A DNA stretch of 64,000 nucleotides from Rhodococcus tibetensis (lineage in GTDB: Bacteria; Actinomycetota; Actinomycetes; Mycobacteriales; Mycobacteriaceae). The stretch is taken from the NCBI RefSeq assembly GCF_024438035.1, contig NZ_JANFQF010000016.1, positions 1 to 64,000 of the forward strand. The letters are read 5' to 3'. The notes beneath the pieces were generated by a model. The model saw only the letters and a list, made by a program, of their open reading frames with translations. It was not told the DNA's origin and ran no database searches. The translations under genes were made by a program, and so were the position numbers. Positions 46,515 through 56,573 of this stretch are shown piece after piece (position 1 is the stretch's first letter; every line of letters begins with the position of its first letter).

Positions 46515-47510
46515 GGGCGCGGAGCGCCACGCGTCGGCGAGCAGGTCGTACGTCTTCAGCCAGGACTCGGTGTTCTCGGCATGGGAGGCGACGATCAGCT
46601 CGTCGGCCTGCGCGTGCTCGGCGAACTCGTCGAGGTACGTCTTGACCTCGGTCGGCGTTCCGACGGCGGAGTAGCGCACCATCTGCGCGACCTGCTGACC
46701 CGCCGGGGACGTCATGATGAGGTCGACCTCCTCGGGGGTGAATTTCTGCCCCCGACCGACCATCTGCACCACCCGCCGCCGCAGGGACGCTTCGAACTGC
46801 CGATGCGCGTCCTCGGTGGTGTCCGCGGCGATGGCGTTGACGCCGGCGATGACGTACGGCTCGGACAGATCCTCGGACGGCTCGAACCGCTCCCGGTACA
46901 GCGTGACGGCGTCGACGAGCGAGTCGGGGGAGAAGTGGGACGCGTTGGCGTAGGGGAGTCCGAGCTTCGCGGCGAGCTGTGCGCCGAACAGCGAGGACCC
47001 GAGGATGTAGAGGGGAACGTTGGTGCCCTTGCCGGGGACCGCGTCGACGCCGGGAACCCGTGACACACCTCTGAGGTATGCCTGGAGTTCCAGCACGTCC
47101 TGCGGGAAGCGGTCCGCGGACGCCGGGTCGCGGCGCAGCGCGTACATCGTCTTCTGATCACTGCCGGGTGCGCGTCCGAGTCCGAGGTCGATGCGACCGG
47201 GGTGCAGTGTCGCGAGGGTGCCGAACTGCTCGGCGATCGTCAGCGGCGCGTGGTTGGGCAGCATGATGCCGCCTGCGCCGAGCCGGATGCTCTCGGTGTG
47301 CGCGGCGACGTGCGCGATGAGGACGCTCGTCGCGGACGAGCCGATCGACGGCATGTTGTGGTGCTCCGCGTACCAGATGCGGCGGTACCCGCGGGTCTCC
47401 GCGAGTTGCGCGAGTTTCACGCTCGCATCGAAGCTGTCCCGCGCCGTGTCGCCCTCGCGGATGTAGGCCAGATCGAGAATCGACAGAACAGCGCTCACGG
47501 GATTCGTCAC
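46503..47510 (-). CDS. LLM-class flavin-dependent oxidoreductase
   Basis: 335 aa. Luciferase-like monooxygenase group 1: [80 protein letters not shown]-barrel protein using FMN or F420; substrate unknown. Separate from the next LLM gene by a strong hairpin, so likely its own unit. Confidence 0.9.
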   Translation of the reverse strand: MTNPVSAVLSILDLAYIREGDTARDSFDASVKLAQLAETRGYRRIWYAEHHNMPSIGSSATSVLIAHVAAHTESIRLGAGGIMLPNHAPLTIAEQFGTLATLHPGRIDLGLGRAPGSDQKTMYALRRDPASADRFPQDVLELQAYLRGVSRVPGVDAVPGKGTNVPLYILGSSLFGAQLAAKLGLPYANASHFSPDSLVDAVTLYRERFEPSEDLSEPYVIAGVNAIAADTTEDAHRQFEASLRRRVVQMVGRGQKFTPEEVDLIMTSPAGQQVAQMVRYSAVGTPTEVKTYLDEFAEHAQADELIVASHAENTESWLKTYDLLADAWRSAPVRG

Positions 47511-47546
47511 CTTTCGTCACCAAGAACAGGCGCGAGAGGTTAGCCT

Positions 47547-47586
47547 CGCGCACTACCTCTGGGTGCAACCGCAGAGGTAGTGCGCG
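47547..47586 (-). terminator. Perfect 15-bp hairpin after second LLM gene
   Basis: CGCGCACTACCTCTG / CAGAGGTAGTGCGCG with a 10-base loop. It is downstream of the LLM gene ending at 47608 and upstream of the one starting at 47510, so it may terminate one and influence the other. Confidence 0.7.
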
Positions 47587-47607
47587 TATTCCGGGTGGCC
47601 GGAACGG

Positions 47608-48591
47608 TCAGGCGTCGACCAGCGGACGCAACGTGCGCCCGGTGAGTTCGACGATGCCGGGTTCGTGCCCGTTGGCGACGAGGTTGAGGACGATGCCGTC
47701 GATTCCCGCGTCGAGGACACGGGTCTTCAGCTGTTCGGCCACCTCGTCGGGGGCACCGCAGAACTGCCGGTCGGTGGCGGCGGCGCGTTCCTCGTCCGAC
47801 GCCTTCGACAGGTCGACGCCCTGCGTGAGCAGGAAGTCGTGCTGAAGCTGCCGGGCGCGGTCGCCGTCCTCGTCGACGATGACGAAAGCCAGGTAGCTGG
47901 TCTCCAGCGTGGACCGGTCGCGACCGATCTCCGAGCACCGGGTATCGAGTGCCTCGAGCTTTCGCGGCAGTTCGCGGGCGTTGCAGATGATATTCAGGTG
48001 GTCCGCGAACCGGGCGGCGAGACCGAACGTCTTCTTCTCACCGCCACCTCCCAGCATGATCGGCAGGTCGTCGCGGATCCGCGGCTCGTTGATCGCGTTC
48101 TCGACGTGATACCACTTGCCGTCGAACGTCGGACGTTCGCCGTGCAACATCGGCGCGATGATCTGCAATGCCTCGTCGAGTCGTTCGAATCGGTCGGTGA
48201 AAGTGCCGAACTCGTAGCCGAACTGGCGGTGTTCGAGTTCGAACCAACCGGCCCCGATACCGAGGACGGCACGGCCTCCGCTGACGACGTCCAGGGTAGA
48301 TACCGCTTTGGCGAGCATGGGAGGGTTGCGGTAGGTGTTGCCGGTGACGAGTGCGGACAACTGGATGGTCTCGGTGGCAGTGGCGAGAGCGCCGAGGGCG
48401 GTGTAGGCCTCGAGCATCGGCTCGTCGGGCTTGCCGATTCCGGGCAATTGGTAGAAGTGATCCATCACGAATGCGGTGTCGAAACCGTCTGATTCGGCTT
48501 CCTGCGCCTGAGCGATGACCGTCGGGAAGAGGTCCGCGACGGAGTCGGAGTAGCTGAAGTTCGGCATTTGGTAACCAAGTCGGATAGTCAC
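47608..48591 (-). CDS. LLM-class F420-dependent oxidoreductase
   Basis: 327 aa from GTG 48591. TIM-barrel of the TIGR03560 group found in mycobacteria (like Rv1855c): GYQMPNFSY, DGFDTAFVMDHFYQLP, LSALVTGNTYRNPPMLAKAVSTLDVVSGGRAVLGIGAGWFE, IMLGGGGEKKT. F420 is the likely cofactor. Next to the NRPS but transcribed away from it with about 107 bases between starts. Confidence 0.9.
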   Translation of the reverse strand: MTIRLGYQMPNFSYSDSVADLFPTVIAQAQEAESDGFDTAFVMDHFYQLPGIGKPDEPMLEAYTALGALATATETIQLSALVTGNTYRNPPMLAKAVSTLDVVSGGRAVLGIGAGWFELEHRQFGYEFGTFTDRFERLDEALQIIAPMLHGERPTFDGKWYHVENAINEPRIRDDLPIMLGGGGEKKTFGLAARFADHLNIICNARELPRKLEALDTRCSEIGRDRSTLETSYLAFVIVDEDGDRARQLQHDFLLTQGVDLSKASDEERAAATDRQFCGAPDEVAEQLKTRVLDAGIDGIVLNLVANGHEPGIVELTGRTLRPLVDA

Positions 48592-48698
48592 GCGCTCGAC
48601 GCTACCCGGATGGCGGCGGGGGCGCCTTTCATCTCGACGGGTGCTCGAGGGATAACTGTGCACCCTGGGGTGGCTGGTGGGCGGGTTCGCGGTCACGC

Positions 48699-51600
48699 AT
48701 GCTGGGGGAGATGAACACCGACTTCGATTCGCCGCAGTCCGGCGGCGCGGCCTGCGTCTGCCTGGAGAGACCGACGTGTGCCCGGCATCATGTAGCCCGC
48801 CCGGAACGTCCGCTCGCGCACCCGACGCGATCGATCGATGGAGCCCTGCCGTTGACCGCGGCGCAGCGGTCCATCTGGTTCGCGCAGCAGCTCGCGCCTG
48901 AGATTCCGTATGTCATCGCCCACTATGCGGAGCTGCACGGGCCTGTCGAACTCGCCGTCCTCGACGACGCCACCCGTCGCGCACATCTCGAATTCGGCTG
49001 GGGATCTATTCGTCTGGTGGACATCGACGGGCAGCCACACCAGGTCGTGGACACCACGATGAGCAATTCGGTGCCTACTACCGACTTTCGTGGTGAGGAC
49101 GACCCCGTCGAAGCGGCCCACAGGTGGATGCGACACGACCGGAGCGCGCGCACCGACATGTACGGCGGACCGCTCCTCGTGTCGCACATCCTGCAGCTGG
49201 GAGACGAGCACTACTACTGGTACTCCCGCGCCCACCACATCGCGTCGGACGGGTACGCCGCGATGATGCTGATGAGCCGCACTGCCGACTTGTACGTCGC
49301 CGCCGTCGAGGGCAGGGATCCGCCGGACTGCCGGATTGTGGGACCGGAACGCCTCGTGCAGGAGGACGCCGCGTACCGCGCCTCCACCCGGTTCGTCCGG
49401 GACCGCGATTACTGGCGTGAGCAGGGCAGTGACCTACCTCCGGTCGTCGGACTGAGCCGCCGCGCCGCGCGTCCCGACACGACCGCCCGGACTGTCACGG
49501 GGCACGCGGCTCGAAGCTCGAGTTCACGCAACCAAGCGGCCGTGGCGGTCGCCGCCTTCGCCTCGTATCTCGCCACGATGTGCGGCGTCGAGGACGTAGT
49601 CCTCTCCCTGCCGGTGTCGGCGAGAACCACGGCCCGCCTGCGTGCTTCGGGCGGGTGCGTCTCCAACGTCATTCCGTTGCGGCTCGGCGGAATCGGCTCG
49701 GGCACGGTGCGAAGCGCGGTCGCAACGGCCGAGGCGGCGTTGACGGCGGCACTGCGTCACCAGCGCTACCGCCGCGAGGACATCGGCCGCGACCTCGCCT
49801 CAGGCGGGGTCGAACTTCTGCATTTCGGGCCGGTGATCAACCTCATGATGTTCAAGGAGATCACGCTGGGCGCCGTCCAGGCGACGGTTCGGGTCCTCAC
49901 CACCGGTCCCGTCGCCGACCTCGCCGTCAACATCTATCCAGGATCTTCAGAACGTGCCGCCCGTGTCGACTTCGAGGGCAATTCGTCCCTGTACGGCCAC
50001 GACGAACTGACCGGACACTACGACCGATTCCTCGCGTTCCTCGACCGGTTCACCGCATCGATCGAGTCGGAATGCCTGGTCTCGGACCTCGACGTGTTCC
50101 TTGCCGGCGAACGCGGGATATTCGCTCCCGCACAGGGTTTCCCGAACGCCGACCCGATCACCCTCGACCGTCTCCTCGCGGGGTCGGTCGCCTCCGATCC
50201 CGGGGCCGTCGCGATACGCGACCGAGGGCGTGAACTGTCCTACGGTGACCTGGACCGCCTCGCCAACCGGCTCGCCCGGATCCTGATCGGCAGGGGAATC
50301 GGGCCCGAGAATTTCGTCGCAGTTTCAGTCCCGCGGTCCATCGAATCGGTGCTGGCCTTGTGGGCGGTCGCGAAAACCGGCGCGGCCTACGTTCCGATCG
50401 ACCCCACACACCCGAGCGCCCGCGTCGCGTATTCCCTGGCCGATTGCGGTGCGGCTGTCGGGTTGACCGTCCGTGCAGAGCAGGATCGTCTGCCCGACAC
50501 CGTCGAATGGCTGGCGATCGATATCGACGAACCCGAAAGTTTCTGCGACGAAGCCTCTTCCGGGGCGCCGGACGATGCGGAGCGGGTGAGTCCTCTGCTC
50601 CTGGACCATCCCGCCTATCTGATCTACACGTCCGGGTCGACCGGGGTGCCGAAGGGCGTCGTCGTGACTCATCGCGGCCTCGCCAATCTGGCACAGGAGA
50701 TTCGGGACAAGTACGCGGTGTCCGCGCGTTCTCGCGTCCTGCATTTCGCCTCACCGAGCTTCGACACCGCGCTCGTCGAAGTGCTCGCGGCGTGTGTCGG
50801 CGGCGCGACGCTCGTCGTGACCCCTCCCGGGCACTTCGGTGGCGACGAGCTGTCTCGGTTGCTGCGGGAGGAACACGTCACCCACCTGCTGACGACTCCC
50901 TCCGCGCTGGCTGCGATCGATCCGGCCGCGGTGGACGAGTTGGAGCTGGTACTGGTCGGAGGAGAGGTGTGTCCCCCGGAGTTGGCACGGCGCTGGGCAG
51001 GTGGCCGAACCCTACGCAACGCCTACGGTCCGACGGAGACGACGTGCAGTGTCACCCTGACGGAACCGATGTCACCGGACGGAACCGTGACGATCGGTGC
51101 ACTCATGCGCGGCGTGGACGCGGTAGTTCTCGATCGTCGTCTCCGCCCGCTTCCGCCGGGCGCGGCCGGTGAGCTCTACCTCGCCACCCCCGCAATCGCC
51201 CGGGGCTACCACCGGCGCCATGACCTGACCGCCGCACGGTTCGTTGCCAATCCGTTCGGCCACAGCGGTTCCCGGATGTTTCGCACCGGAGACGTGGTGC
51301 GGTGGACGGTATCGGGAACCCTCGAGTTCCTGGACAGGGCCGACGATCAGGTCAAGATCCGCGGATTCCGCGTCGAGCTCGGTGAGATCAACGCCACGTT
51401 GAGCGCATATCCGGGCGTCGCATTTGCCGCGACGATGGTGCACGAGAACTCGGTCGGTGATCCGAACCTGGTGTCCTACATCATGACCGAAAAGGACGCA
51501 CCGATCGATCGTGGAGCATTGAAAGCGCACGTGGCACGGTTCCTGCCGGACTACATGATTCCCAAATCGTTCATGCTCGTGAATTCGATTCCATTGACAC

Positions 51601-53246
51601 CGACGGGGAAACTCGACCGGTCGGTGCTCCCGCTCCCGGAGTTCGGCTCGGATTCGGTGCCTCATCGCGATCCGGAGACCCTCGCCGAGCGCCGTGTCGC
51701 GCGGGTGTTCGCCCAGGTACTCGGTGTGGATTCGGTCGGCGCCGACGATTCGTTCTTCGATCTCAGCGGCGACTCGCTGTCGGCCATCCGGGTGGTTGCC
51801 ACCATCAACGCCGAGCTGGGCACCACTTTGGGCGTGCGTGAACTCTTCGATGCACCGACGGTCGCAGCACTGGCACAGTCGATCACGGAAGCCTGTGAAC
51901 ACCCGTCGAGCGCTGAGCTTGCGCGCAGACCGAAGTTGGGCGCCACACCGTTGCCCGAGTGCGTGCCGCTGTCTCCATCGCAACAATTCATCGACCGCGC
52001 GCTCGTGGAACCCGCCCTCTACAACATTCCCTTCACGGTGCGAGTGCGCGGCCCGTTCGACATCGAAGCGTTGCGCTCGGCGATGGCAGACGTCCTCGAC
52101 CGGCATCGCTCGCTGAGAACCGTGTATCCCGACTCGCCCTGGGGGCCATACCAGCGCGTGCTCGACGTGGCCGATGCCCTGCCCGACCTGGTGCCGGTGC
52201 CGGCCGGTGAATCGGCAGCGCAGGCACAGACGTCGACGCTGCTGACCGCGGGATTCGACGTGCGGCGCGACCCTCCTCTCCGCGCCCGGCTCTTCCGTCT
52301 GGCCGATGGCGACCACCTTCTTTCTTGCGTCCTCCACCACATCGCGGCGGACGGCTGGTCGCTGGCACCTTTGGCTCGCGACCTCGCCGATTCCTACCGC
52401 GCCCGGTCGACGGGAGGTGAACCCGAGTGGGAGCCTCCGGTCGTGCAGTACGCCGACTACACCGTGTGGCGGCGGATGTTGCTCGGGGCCGAGGACGACC
52501 CCGACAGTGTTGCGTCGAGACAGATCGCCCACTGGACGCAGGAACTGTCGGGACTTCGCGGGGAACTCTCGCTGCCCACCGACCGTCCCCGGCCCCGACG
52601 GTGGACCTATCGGGCGCGGCGACTTCAGTTCTCCCTCGATGAGCATGCGCATCGGGGTCTGCTCGCCACTGCGCACGAACACCACGCCAGCCTCTTCACG
52701 GCGCTCCGGTCGGCCGTGGCGGTACTGCTGGCCCGCCTCAGCGGAGATCCCGACATCGCGATCGGGACACCGATCGCGGGGCGGGGGGATCCGGTGCTCG
52801 ACGACGTGGTGGGAATGTTCGTCAACACGCTGGTTCTGCGAACCCGGGTCGACCCGAGCATGAGCCTGTCCGACATCGTCGATCGATCCCGCGACGTGGA
52901 GCTTCGTGCCTTGGCGAATGCGGATGTGCAATTCGAACGACTCGTCGAGGTGCTCGATCCGCCCCGGTCGCAGTCGCTGCACCCGTTGTTCCAAGTTGCG
53001 CTGTCCCTGAACAACTTCGCTCCGGCTGCCTTCGACGTCTCCGGGCTCGACTTCGAGGTCACCCCGCGCCCACTCGACATCGCCAAGTGCGATTTGCACT
53101 TCCACTTCACCGAATGCCATGACGTCGACGGAAAACCCACCGGAATCGAAGCCGAACTCGTGTATTCCGCCGACCTCTTCGACGTCTCCACCGCGCAGAG
53201 CTTCGTGGACACTCTTCACACCATTGTCGAGCCGATCGGGAGGTGA
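48699..53246 (+). CDS. Non-ribosomal peptide synthetase, C-A-T-C
   Basis: 1515 aa. Condensation domain 1 (about 50-465; HHIASDG 179-185), adenylation domain (about 485-980; LIYTSGSTGVPKGVVVTH 641-658, NAYGPTE, GELYLA, RTGDVVRW, PTGKLDR 968-974), thiolation domain (FDLSGDSLSA, phosphopantetheine Ser1026), condensation domain 2 (about 1085-1515; HHIAADG 1213-1219). The protein ends with the end of C2: there is no second A domain, thioesterase or reductase. My reading of the ten-residue substrate code is D-T-V-L-L-G-A-C-S-K, which matches none I know. A leading C domain suggests an acyl or upstream peptidyl donor. No MbtH or export gene is adjacent. Confidence 0.92.
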   Translation: MLGEMNTDFDSPQSGGAACVCLERPTCARHHVARPERPLAHPTRSIDGALPLTAAQRSIWFAQQLAPEIPYVIAHYAELHGPVELAVLDDATRRAHLEFGWGSIRLVDIDGQPHQVVDTTMSNSVPTTDFRGEDDPVEAAHRWMRHDRSARTDMYGGPLLVSHILQLGDEHYYWYSRAHHIASDGYAAMMLMSRTADLYVAAVEGRDPPDCRIVGPERLVQEDAAYRASTRFVRDRDYWREQGSDLPPVVGLSRRAARPDTTARTVTGHAARSSSSRNQAAVAVAAFASYLATMCGVEDVVLSLPVSARTTARLRASGGCVSNVIPLRLGGIGSGTVRSAVATAEAALTAALRHQRYRREDIGRDLASGGVELLHFGPVINLMMFKEITLGAVQATVRVLTTGPVADLAVNIYPGSSERAARVDFEGNSSLYGHDELTGHYDRFLAFLDRFTASIESECLVSDLDVFLAGERGIFAPAQGFPNADPITLDRLLAGSVASDPGAVAIRDRGRELSYGDLDRLANRLARILIGRGIGPENFVAVSVPRSIESVLALWAVAKTGAAYVPIDPTHPSARVAYSLADCGAAVGLTVRAEQDRLPDTVEWLAIDIDEPESFCDEASSGAPDDAERVSPLLLDHPAYLIYTSGSTGVPKGVVVTHRGLANLAQEIRDKYAVSARSRVLHFASPSFDTALVEVLAACVGGATLVVTPPGHFGGDELSRLLREEHVTHLLTTPSALAAIDPAAVDELELVLVGGEVCPPELARRWAGGRTLRNAYGPTETTCSVTLTEPMSPDGTVTIGALMRGVDAVVLDRRLRPLPPGAAGELYLATPAIARGYHRRHDLTAARFVANPFGHSGSRMFRTGDVVRWTVSGTLEFLDRADDQVKIRGFRVELGEINATLSAYPGVAFAATMVHENSVGDPNLVSYIMTEKDAPIDRGALKAHVARFLPDYMIPKSFMLVNSIPLTPTGKLDRSVLPLPEFGSDSVPHRDPETLAERRVARVFAQVLGVDSVGADDSFFDLSGDSLSAIRVVATINAELGTTLGVRELFDAPTVAALAQSITEACEHPSSAELARRPKLGATPLPECVPLSPSQQFIDRALVEPALYNIPFTVRVRGPFDIEALRSAMADVLDRHRSLRTVYPDSPWGPYQRVLDVADALPDLVPVPAGESAAQAQTSTLLTAGFDVRRDPPLRARLFRLADGDHLLSCVLHHIAADGWSLAPLARDLADSYRARSTGGEPEWEPPVVQYADYTVWRRMLLGAEDDPDSVASRQIAHWTQELSGLRGELSLPTDRPRPRRWTYRARRLQFSLDEHAHRGLLATAHEHHASLFTALRSAVAVLLARLSGDPDIAIGTPIAGRGDPVLDDVVGMFVNTLVLRTRVDPSMSLSDIVDRSRDVELRALANADVQFERLVEVLDPPRSQSLHPLFQVALSLNNFAPAAFDVSGLDFEVTPRPLDIAKCDLHFHFTECHDVDGKPTGIEAELVYSADLFDVSTAQSFVDTLHTIVEPIGR

Positions 53247-53277
53247 CCTCGGGACGAGTCGGTGGTACAGATAGCTG

Positions 53278-54042
53278 ATGAGCGACTTCCGGAGATCGAG
53301 TTGTGTGGTCGGGGTCGTTGCCGGGGCCATCGTCTTCCTGGCGTCCTGCTCCGGCCAGGCAGGTACGGCGGTGAGCGAGCCGTCGACCACGACGGTCTCC
53401 GAGGCGGTCACGTCGACGACCGAATCGGCGGGGCCATACACGGAGACCTCGCTGCGGGTGACCGGATCGACGGACCGGGTGGACTTCGATGTCGTGATCC
53501 CCCACATCGAGGGCGGCGATCAGGCGGTGACGGCCGAGTTCAACGAATCCATGCGGGCTGCACTCCAGGACCAGATCGACGGCGGAAGTGGTGAGTCCTT
53601 CACTTTGCGTAGCCAGGAGTACGACGTCACGCATATCGGTGCGAAAGTGGTCAGTGGCCTCCTCGTGACGTCCTGGAATGCGGATCCTCCCGGCGCCCAT
53701 CCCACCCCCACCGTCGCCACCGTCGTGATCAACGCAGAAGACGCAACCCCGATCACGCTCGCCGACCTCTTCCCAGATCTGGATGCCGGTCTGCGGACGC
53801 TGTCCGAGCACTGCGCAACGCTGCTGCCGGCCACGGCCGCCGGCCCCGAGTTCGACCGCACCGGCATCGAGCCGGTCGAAATGAACTTCGCCAACTGGCT
53901 CGCAACCCCCGCCGGCATGGAAATTCACTTCGACGACTATCAAGTGGGTCCGCACGCCGTCGGGCTGGTTACCGTCACCGTCCCCTGGGACGTGCTCGGT
54001 GACGTGGTCGATCCGCAGCTGGCCGACGTGGTGTCGAGTTAG
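53278..54042 (+). CDS. DUF3298/RsiV-like lipoprotein
   Basis: 254 aa with lipobox FLASC (Cys near 24), a Thr/Ser-rich linker, and a periplasmic domain with YDVTHIGAKVVSGLLVTSWNADPPGAHPTPTVATVVIN and TLADLFPD, the DUF3298-type fold of RsiV and some mycobacterial lipoproteins. It may sense or bind an extracellular ligand. Follows the NRPS by 31 bases on the same strand and could be in its transcript. Confidence 0.75.
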   Translation: MSDFRRSSCVVGVVAGAIVFLASCSGQAGTAVSEPSTTTVSEAVTSTTESAGPYTETSLRVTGSTDRVDFDVVIPHIEGGDQAVTAEFNESMRAALQDQIDGGSGESFTLRSQEYDVTHIGAKVVSGLLVTSWNADPPGAHPTPTVATVVINAEDATPITLADLFPDLDAGLRTLSEHCATLLPATAAGPEFDRTGIEPVEMNFANWLATPAGMEIHFDDYQVGPHAVGLVTVTVPWDVLGDVVDPQLADVVSS

Positions 54043-54100
54043 TCCGCGCGCCGTCCATGCGTGGTAGAACAGGTATCAGTTTTGGTACCGGAGGGTGATC

Positions 54101-54547
54101 ATGGATCTGGAAGCTGTCGCCGCGATCAGCAGACTCAAGTACGCCTATCTGCGCGCCCTCGACACCAAGCACTGGGACGAATTCGCCGACACCCTGCTGC
54201 CCGATGTGACGGCCAGCTACGGCGAGCACCTGACGTTCGACTCACGTGACGCGGTGGTCGAGTTCATGCGAACCAGCCTCGGCCCGCAGACCATCACCGA
54301 GCATCACTGTGGGCACCCGGAGATCGACGTCGACGGTGACACGGCTACCGGCCGGTGGTACCTCTCCGACCTGGTGCTGATCCCCGAACACGACATGGCG
54401 TTGCGCGGAGCCGCCTTCTACTCCGACCGCTATGTCCGCGGGCAGGACGGGCGATGGCGCATCGCACACACGGGGTACGAACGGACCTTCGAGGCGGTGA
54501 TGTCGCTGGCCGACATCCCCAGCTTCCGGTTGACGGCGCATCCGTGA
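54101..54547 (+). CDS. NTF2/SnoaL-like protein
   Basis: 148 aa from ATG 54101 (GGAGG site). The SnoaL_4 fold is evident: ISRLKYAYLRALDTKHWDEFADTLLPDVTASYG and ATGRWYLSDLVLIPEHDMALRGAAFYSDRYVR. ATG of the next gene overlaps its stop (TGATG), pairing it with an SDR. Such pairs take part in small-molecule metabolism; substrate unknown. Confidence 0.83.
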   Translation: MDLEAVAAISRLKYAYLRALDTKHWDEFADTLLPDVTASYGEHLTFDSRDAVVEFMRTSLGPQTITEHHCGHPEIDVDGDTATGRWYLSDLVLIPEHDMALRGAAFYSDRYVRGQDGRWRIAHTGYERTFEAVMSLADIPSFRLTAHP

Positions 54548-55308
54548 TGGGCACGCTCGACGGCAAGGTGGCGCTGATCACCGGGGCCGGGCAGGGCGTC
54601 GGGGCGGGCATGGCGTTCGCGCTGGCCAAGGAGGGTGCCCGAATCGCCGTGGTCGGACGTACCGAGTCGAAACTCGTCGATACGTGCGCTGCCATCGCCG
54701 ACTTCGGCGGTGTCGCCGAACCCGTCGTGTGTGACATCAGCAAGCGGGACCAACTGGGGCCCATGGTCACGCGTGTGGTGGCGACGTTCGGTGGCATCGA
54801 CATCCTGATCAACAACGCCAATGCGAGCGCACTCGGTCCGTTGCTGGACGTCACTCCCAAGCTGCTGGACCGGGCCATGGCGGTGGGTCCCGTGGCAACC
54901 CTGCTCCTGATGCAGCTGTGTCATCCCCACCTGAAAGCGCGCGGCGGCGGATCGATCGTCAATCTCGTGAGTTCCTCGGCGGTGCGCTGGGACACCAGTG
55001 GTTACGGCCTGTATGCGGCCACGAAGGAGGCCATGCGCTCGCTGACCCGCACGGCCGCCAGCGAGTGGGGTGCCGACGGAATCCGTGTCAATGCCGTTGC
55101 GCCGCACGCCTTGTCTCCCGGCCTGAAGTGGTGGACCGAGAACAATCCGGAGGAGGCGGCCGAGTTCGTTCGGTCGATACCGCTGGGCCGGATCGGGGAT
55201 TGTGAGCAGGACATCGGACGGGCCGTCGTCTTCCTCGTCGGACCCGACGCCGGCTACCTGTCCGGTGCCACCATTCCACTCGACGGTGGCCAGGCCCGCT
55301 GGAGTTGA
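54547..55308 (+). CDS. SDR-family oxidoreductase
   Basis: 253 aa. ALITGAGQGVGAGMAFAL (about 9-26), NNANAS, catalytic YxxxK in GLYAATKEAMRS preceded by VSSSAVRW, and C-terminal SGATIPLDGGQARW. Start overlaps the NTF2-like stop. Probably reduces or oxidises a carbonyl or alcohol handled by its partner. Confidence 0.9.
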   Translation: MGTLDGKVALITGAGQGVGAGMAFALAKEGARIAVVGRTESKLVDTCAAIADFGGVAEPVVCDISKRDQLGPMVTRVVATFGGIDILINNANASALGPLLDVTPKLLDRAMAVGPVATLLLMQLCHPHLKARGGGSIVNLVSSSAVRWDTSGYGLYAATKEAMRSLTRTAASEWGADGIRVNAVAPHALSPGLKWWTENNPEEAAEFVRSIPLGRIGDCEQDIGRAVVFLVGPDAGYLSGATIPLDGGQARWS

Positions 55309-55377
55309 GCGCGAGCCGGTAGTCCCGGCGAGCACCGCCTCAGAGGTGGAGACCGGGACGCGGCGGAAGGACTGCAC

Positions 55378-56460
55378 ATGAGACGGCGAATTGTCGCGGT
55401 GACAGCGTTGGTGGTGGGCTTGGCCGCCGCCGGCTGCCAGTCCGATCGCAGCCGCACGGAGTTGTCTGTGACATCGGCGGCGCAGCCACCCGAGGCCGCT
55501 CCCACCGTGGTCGCGGACGAACTGGACGTTCCCTGGGGGATCGCGCTACTGCCCGACGGCGGCGCGGTGATCGCCGAGCGGGATAGCGGCACCATCCGGC
55601 GCCTGCAACCGAACGGGGACGTGTCCGAGGTCGGGGAGGTGCCGGATGTGGCGGCGCGGGGGGAATCGGGACTGCTCGGACTCGCAGTGTCGCCCACCTA
55701 CACGTCGGATCAGACGATTTTCGCCTACCTCACCACCGGCGAAGACAACCGCGTGGTCGCCGTGCGCTATGACGGCCACAGCCTCGGCGAGCCCGTCCCG
55801 ATCCTCACGGGAATCCCAGCCGGGTCGATCCACGACGGGGGCCGGATCGCCTTCGGCCCCGACGGCAAGCTCTACGTCACTACCGGCGAAGCCGGCGATC
55901 GGCCGCTCGCTCAGGACCTCACCTCGCTCGGCGGCAAGATTTTGCGAATCAATCCGGACGGGACCATTCCGCCCGACAACCCGATGTCCGGCTCACCTGT
56001 CTGGTCGTCGGGGCACCGGAACGTGCAGGGCATCACCTGGGACGACGCAGGCCGGTTGTGGGCCACCGAGTTCGGCGCGAACACGTGGGACGAAGTGAAC
56101 CTGATCCGGCCCGGTGCCAACTACGGATGGCCGGAGGTCGAGGGGCAGGCGGGAGAGGCGGACTTCGTGGACCCGGTGGTCCAGTGGCCCACCGACGAGG
56201 CGTCCCCGTCCGGCGTCGCCTTCCTCGACGGGTCGCTGTGGGTGGCGGCACTACGTGGCGAACGGTTGTGGCGGATACCCGTGGGCGGCGACGGTTCGCT
56301 CGGTGAACCGCAGTCGCTGTTCGCAGGGGAGTACGGGCGGCTGCGTACCGTCGTCGCGACACCGGACGGCGCGCTGTGGTTCAGCACCAGCAACCGCGAC
56401 GGCCGGGGTTCGCCGGCAGACAGTGACGACCGCATTTTCGCGGTGCGGCCGTCGGCGTGA
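55378..56460 (+). CDS. PQQ-type sugar dehydrogenase-like lipoprotein
   Basis: 360 aa with lipobox AAAGC (Cys near 20). Six-bladed propeller of the soluble glucose/sorbosone dehydrogenase family: LDVPWGIALLPDGGAVIAERDSGTIRRL, IHDGGRIAFGPDGKLYVTTGEAGD, SGHRNVQGITWD, EVNLIRPGANYGWPEVEG. Residues that bind PQQ and the catalytic His in this family are plausibly in IHDGGR and GHRN. Substrate and cofactor are not proven; some homologues do not use PQQ. Confidence 0.87.
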   Translation: MRRRIVAVTALVVGLAAAGCQSDRSRTELSVTSAAQPPEAAPTVVADELDVPWGIALLPDGGAVIAERDSGTIRRLQPNGDVSEVGEVPDVAARGESGLLGLAVSPTYTSDQTIFAYLTTGEDNRVVAVRYDGHSLGEPVPILTGIPAGSIHDGGRIAFGPDGKLYVTTGEAGDRPLAQDLTSLGGKILRINPDGTIPPDNPMSGSPVWSSGHRNVQGITWDDAGRLWATEFGANTWDEVNLIRPGANYGWPEVEGQAGEADFVDPVVQWPTDEASPSGVAFLDGSLWVAALRGERLWRIPVGGDGSLGEPQSLFAGEYGRLRTVVATPDGALWFSTSNRDGRGSPADSDDRIFAVRPSA

Positions 56461-56500
56461 GTCCGGGTCGTCTCGGGTGAAGCTCCAGGGCCCTCGGACG

Positions 56501-56541
56501 AACGGGACGCCCGTTGCGTCAGATCGAACGAACGTCCCGTT
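56501..56541 (+). terminator. Overlapping alternative hairpins
   Basis: AACGGGACG (56501-56509) can pair with CGTCCCGTT (56533-56541), or its AACGGG can pair with CCCGTT (56510-56515). Lies between convergent genes. Confidence 0.5.
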
Positions 56542-56573
56542 GGTGCACACACACGAGGGGCGGGACCGGGCTG

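Noticed and set aside
51072-53507. 811-residue open frame opposite the NRPS
   Set aside because: Antisense shadow of C2, T and A domains with no motif; the NRPS motifs are intact on the plus strand.
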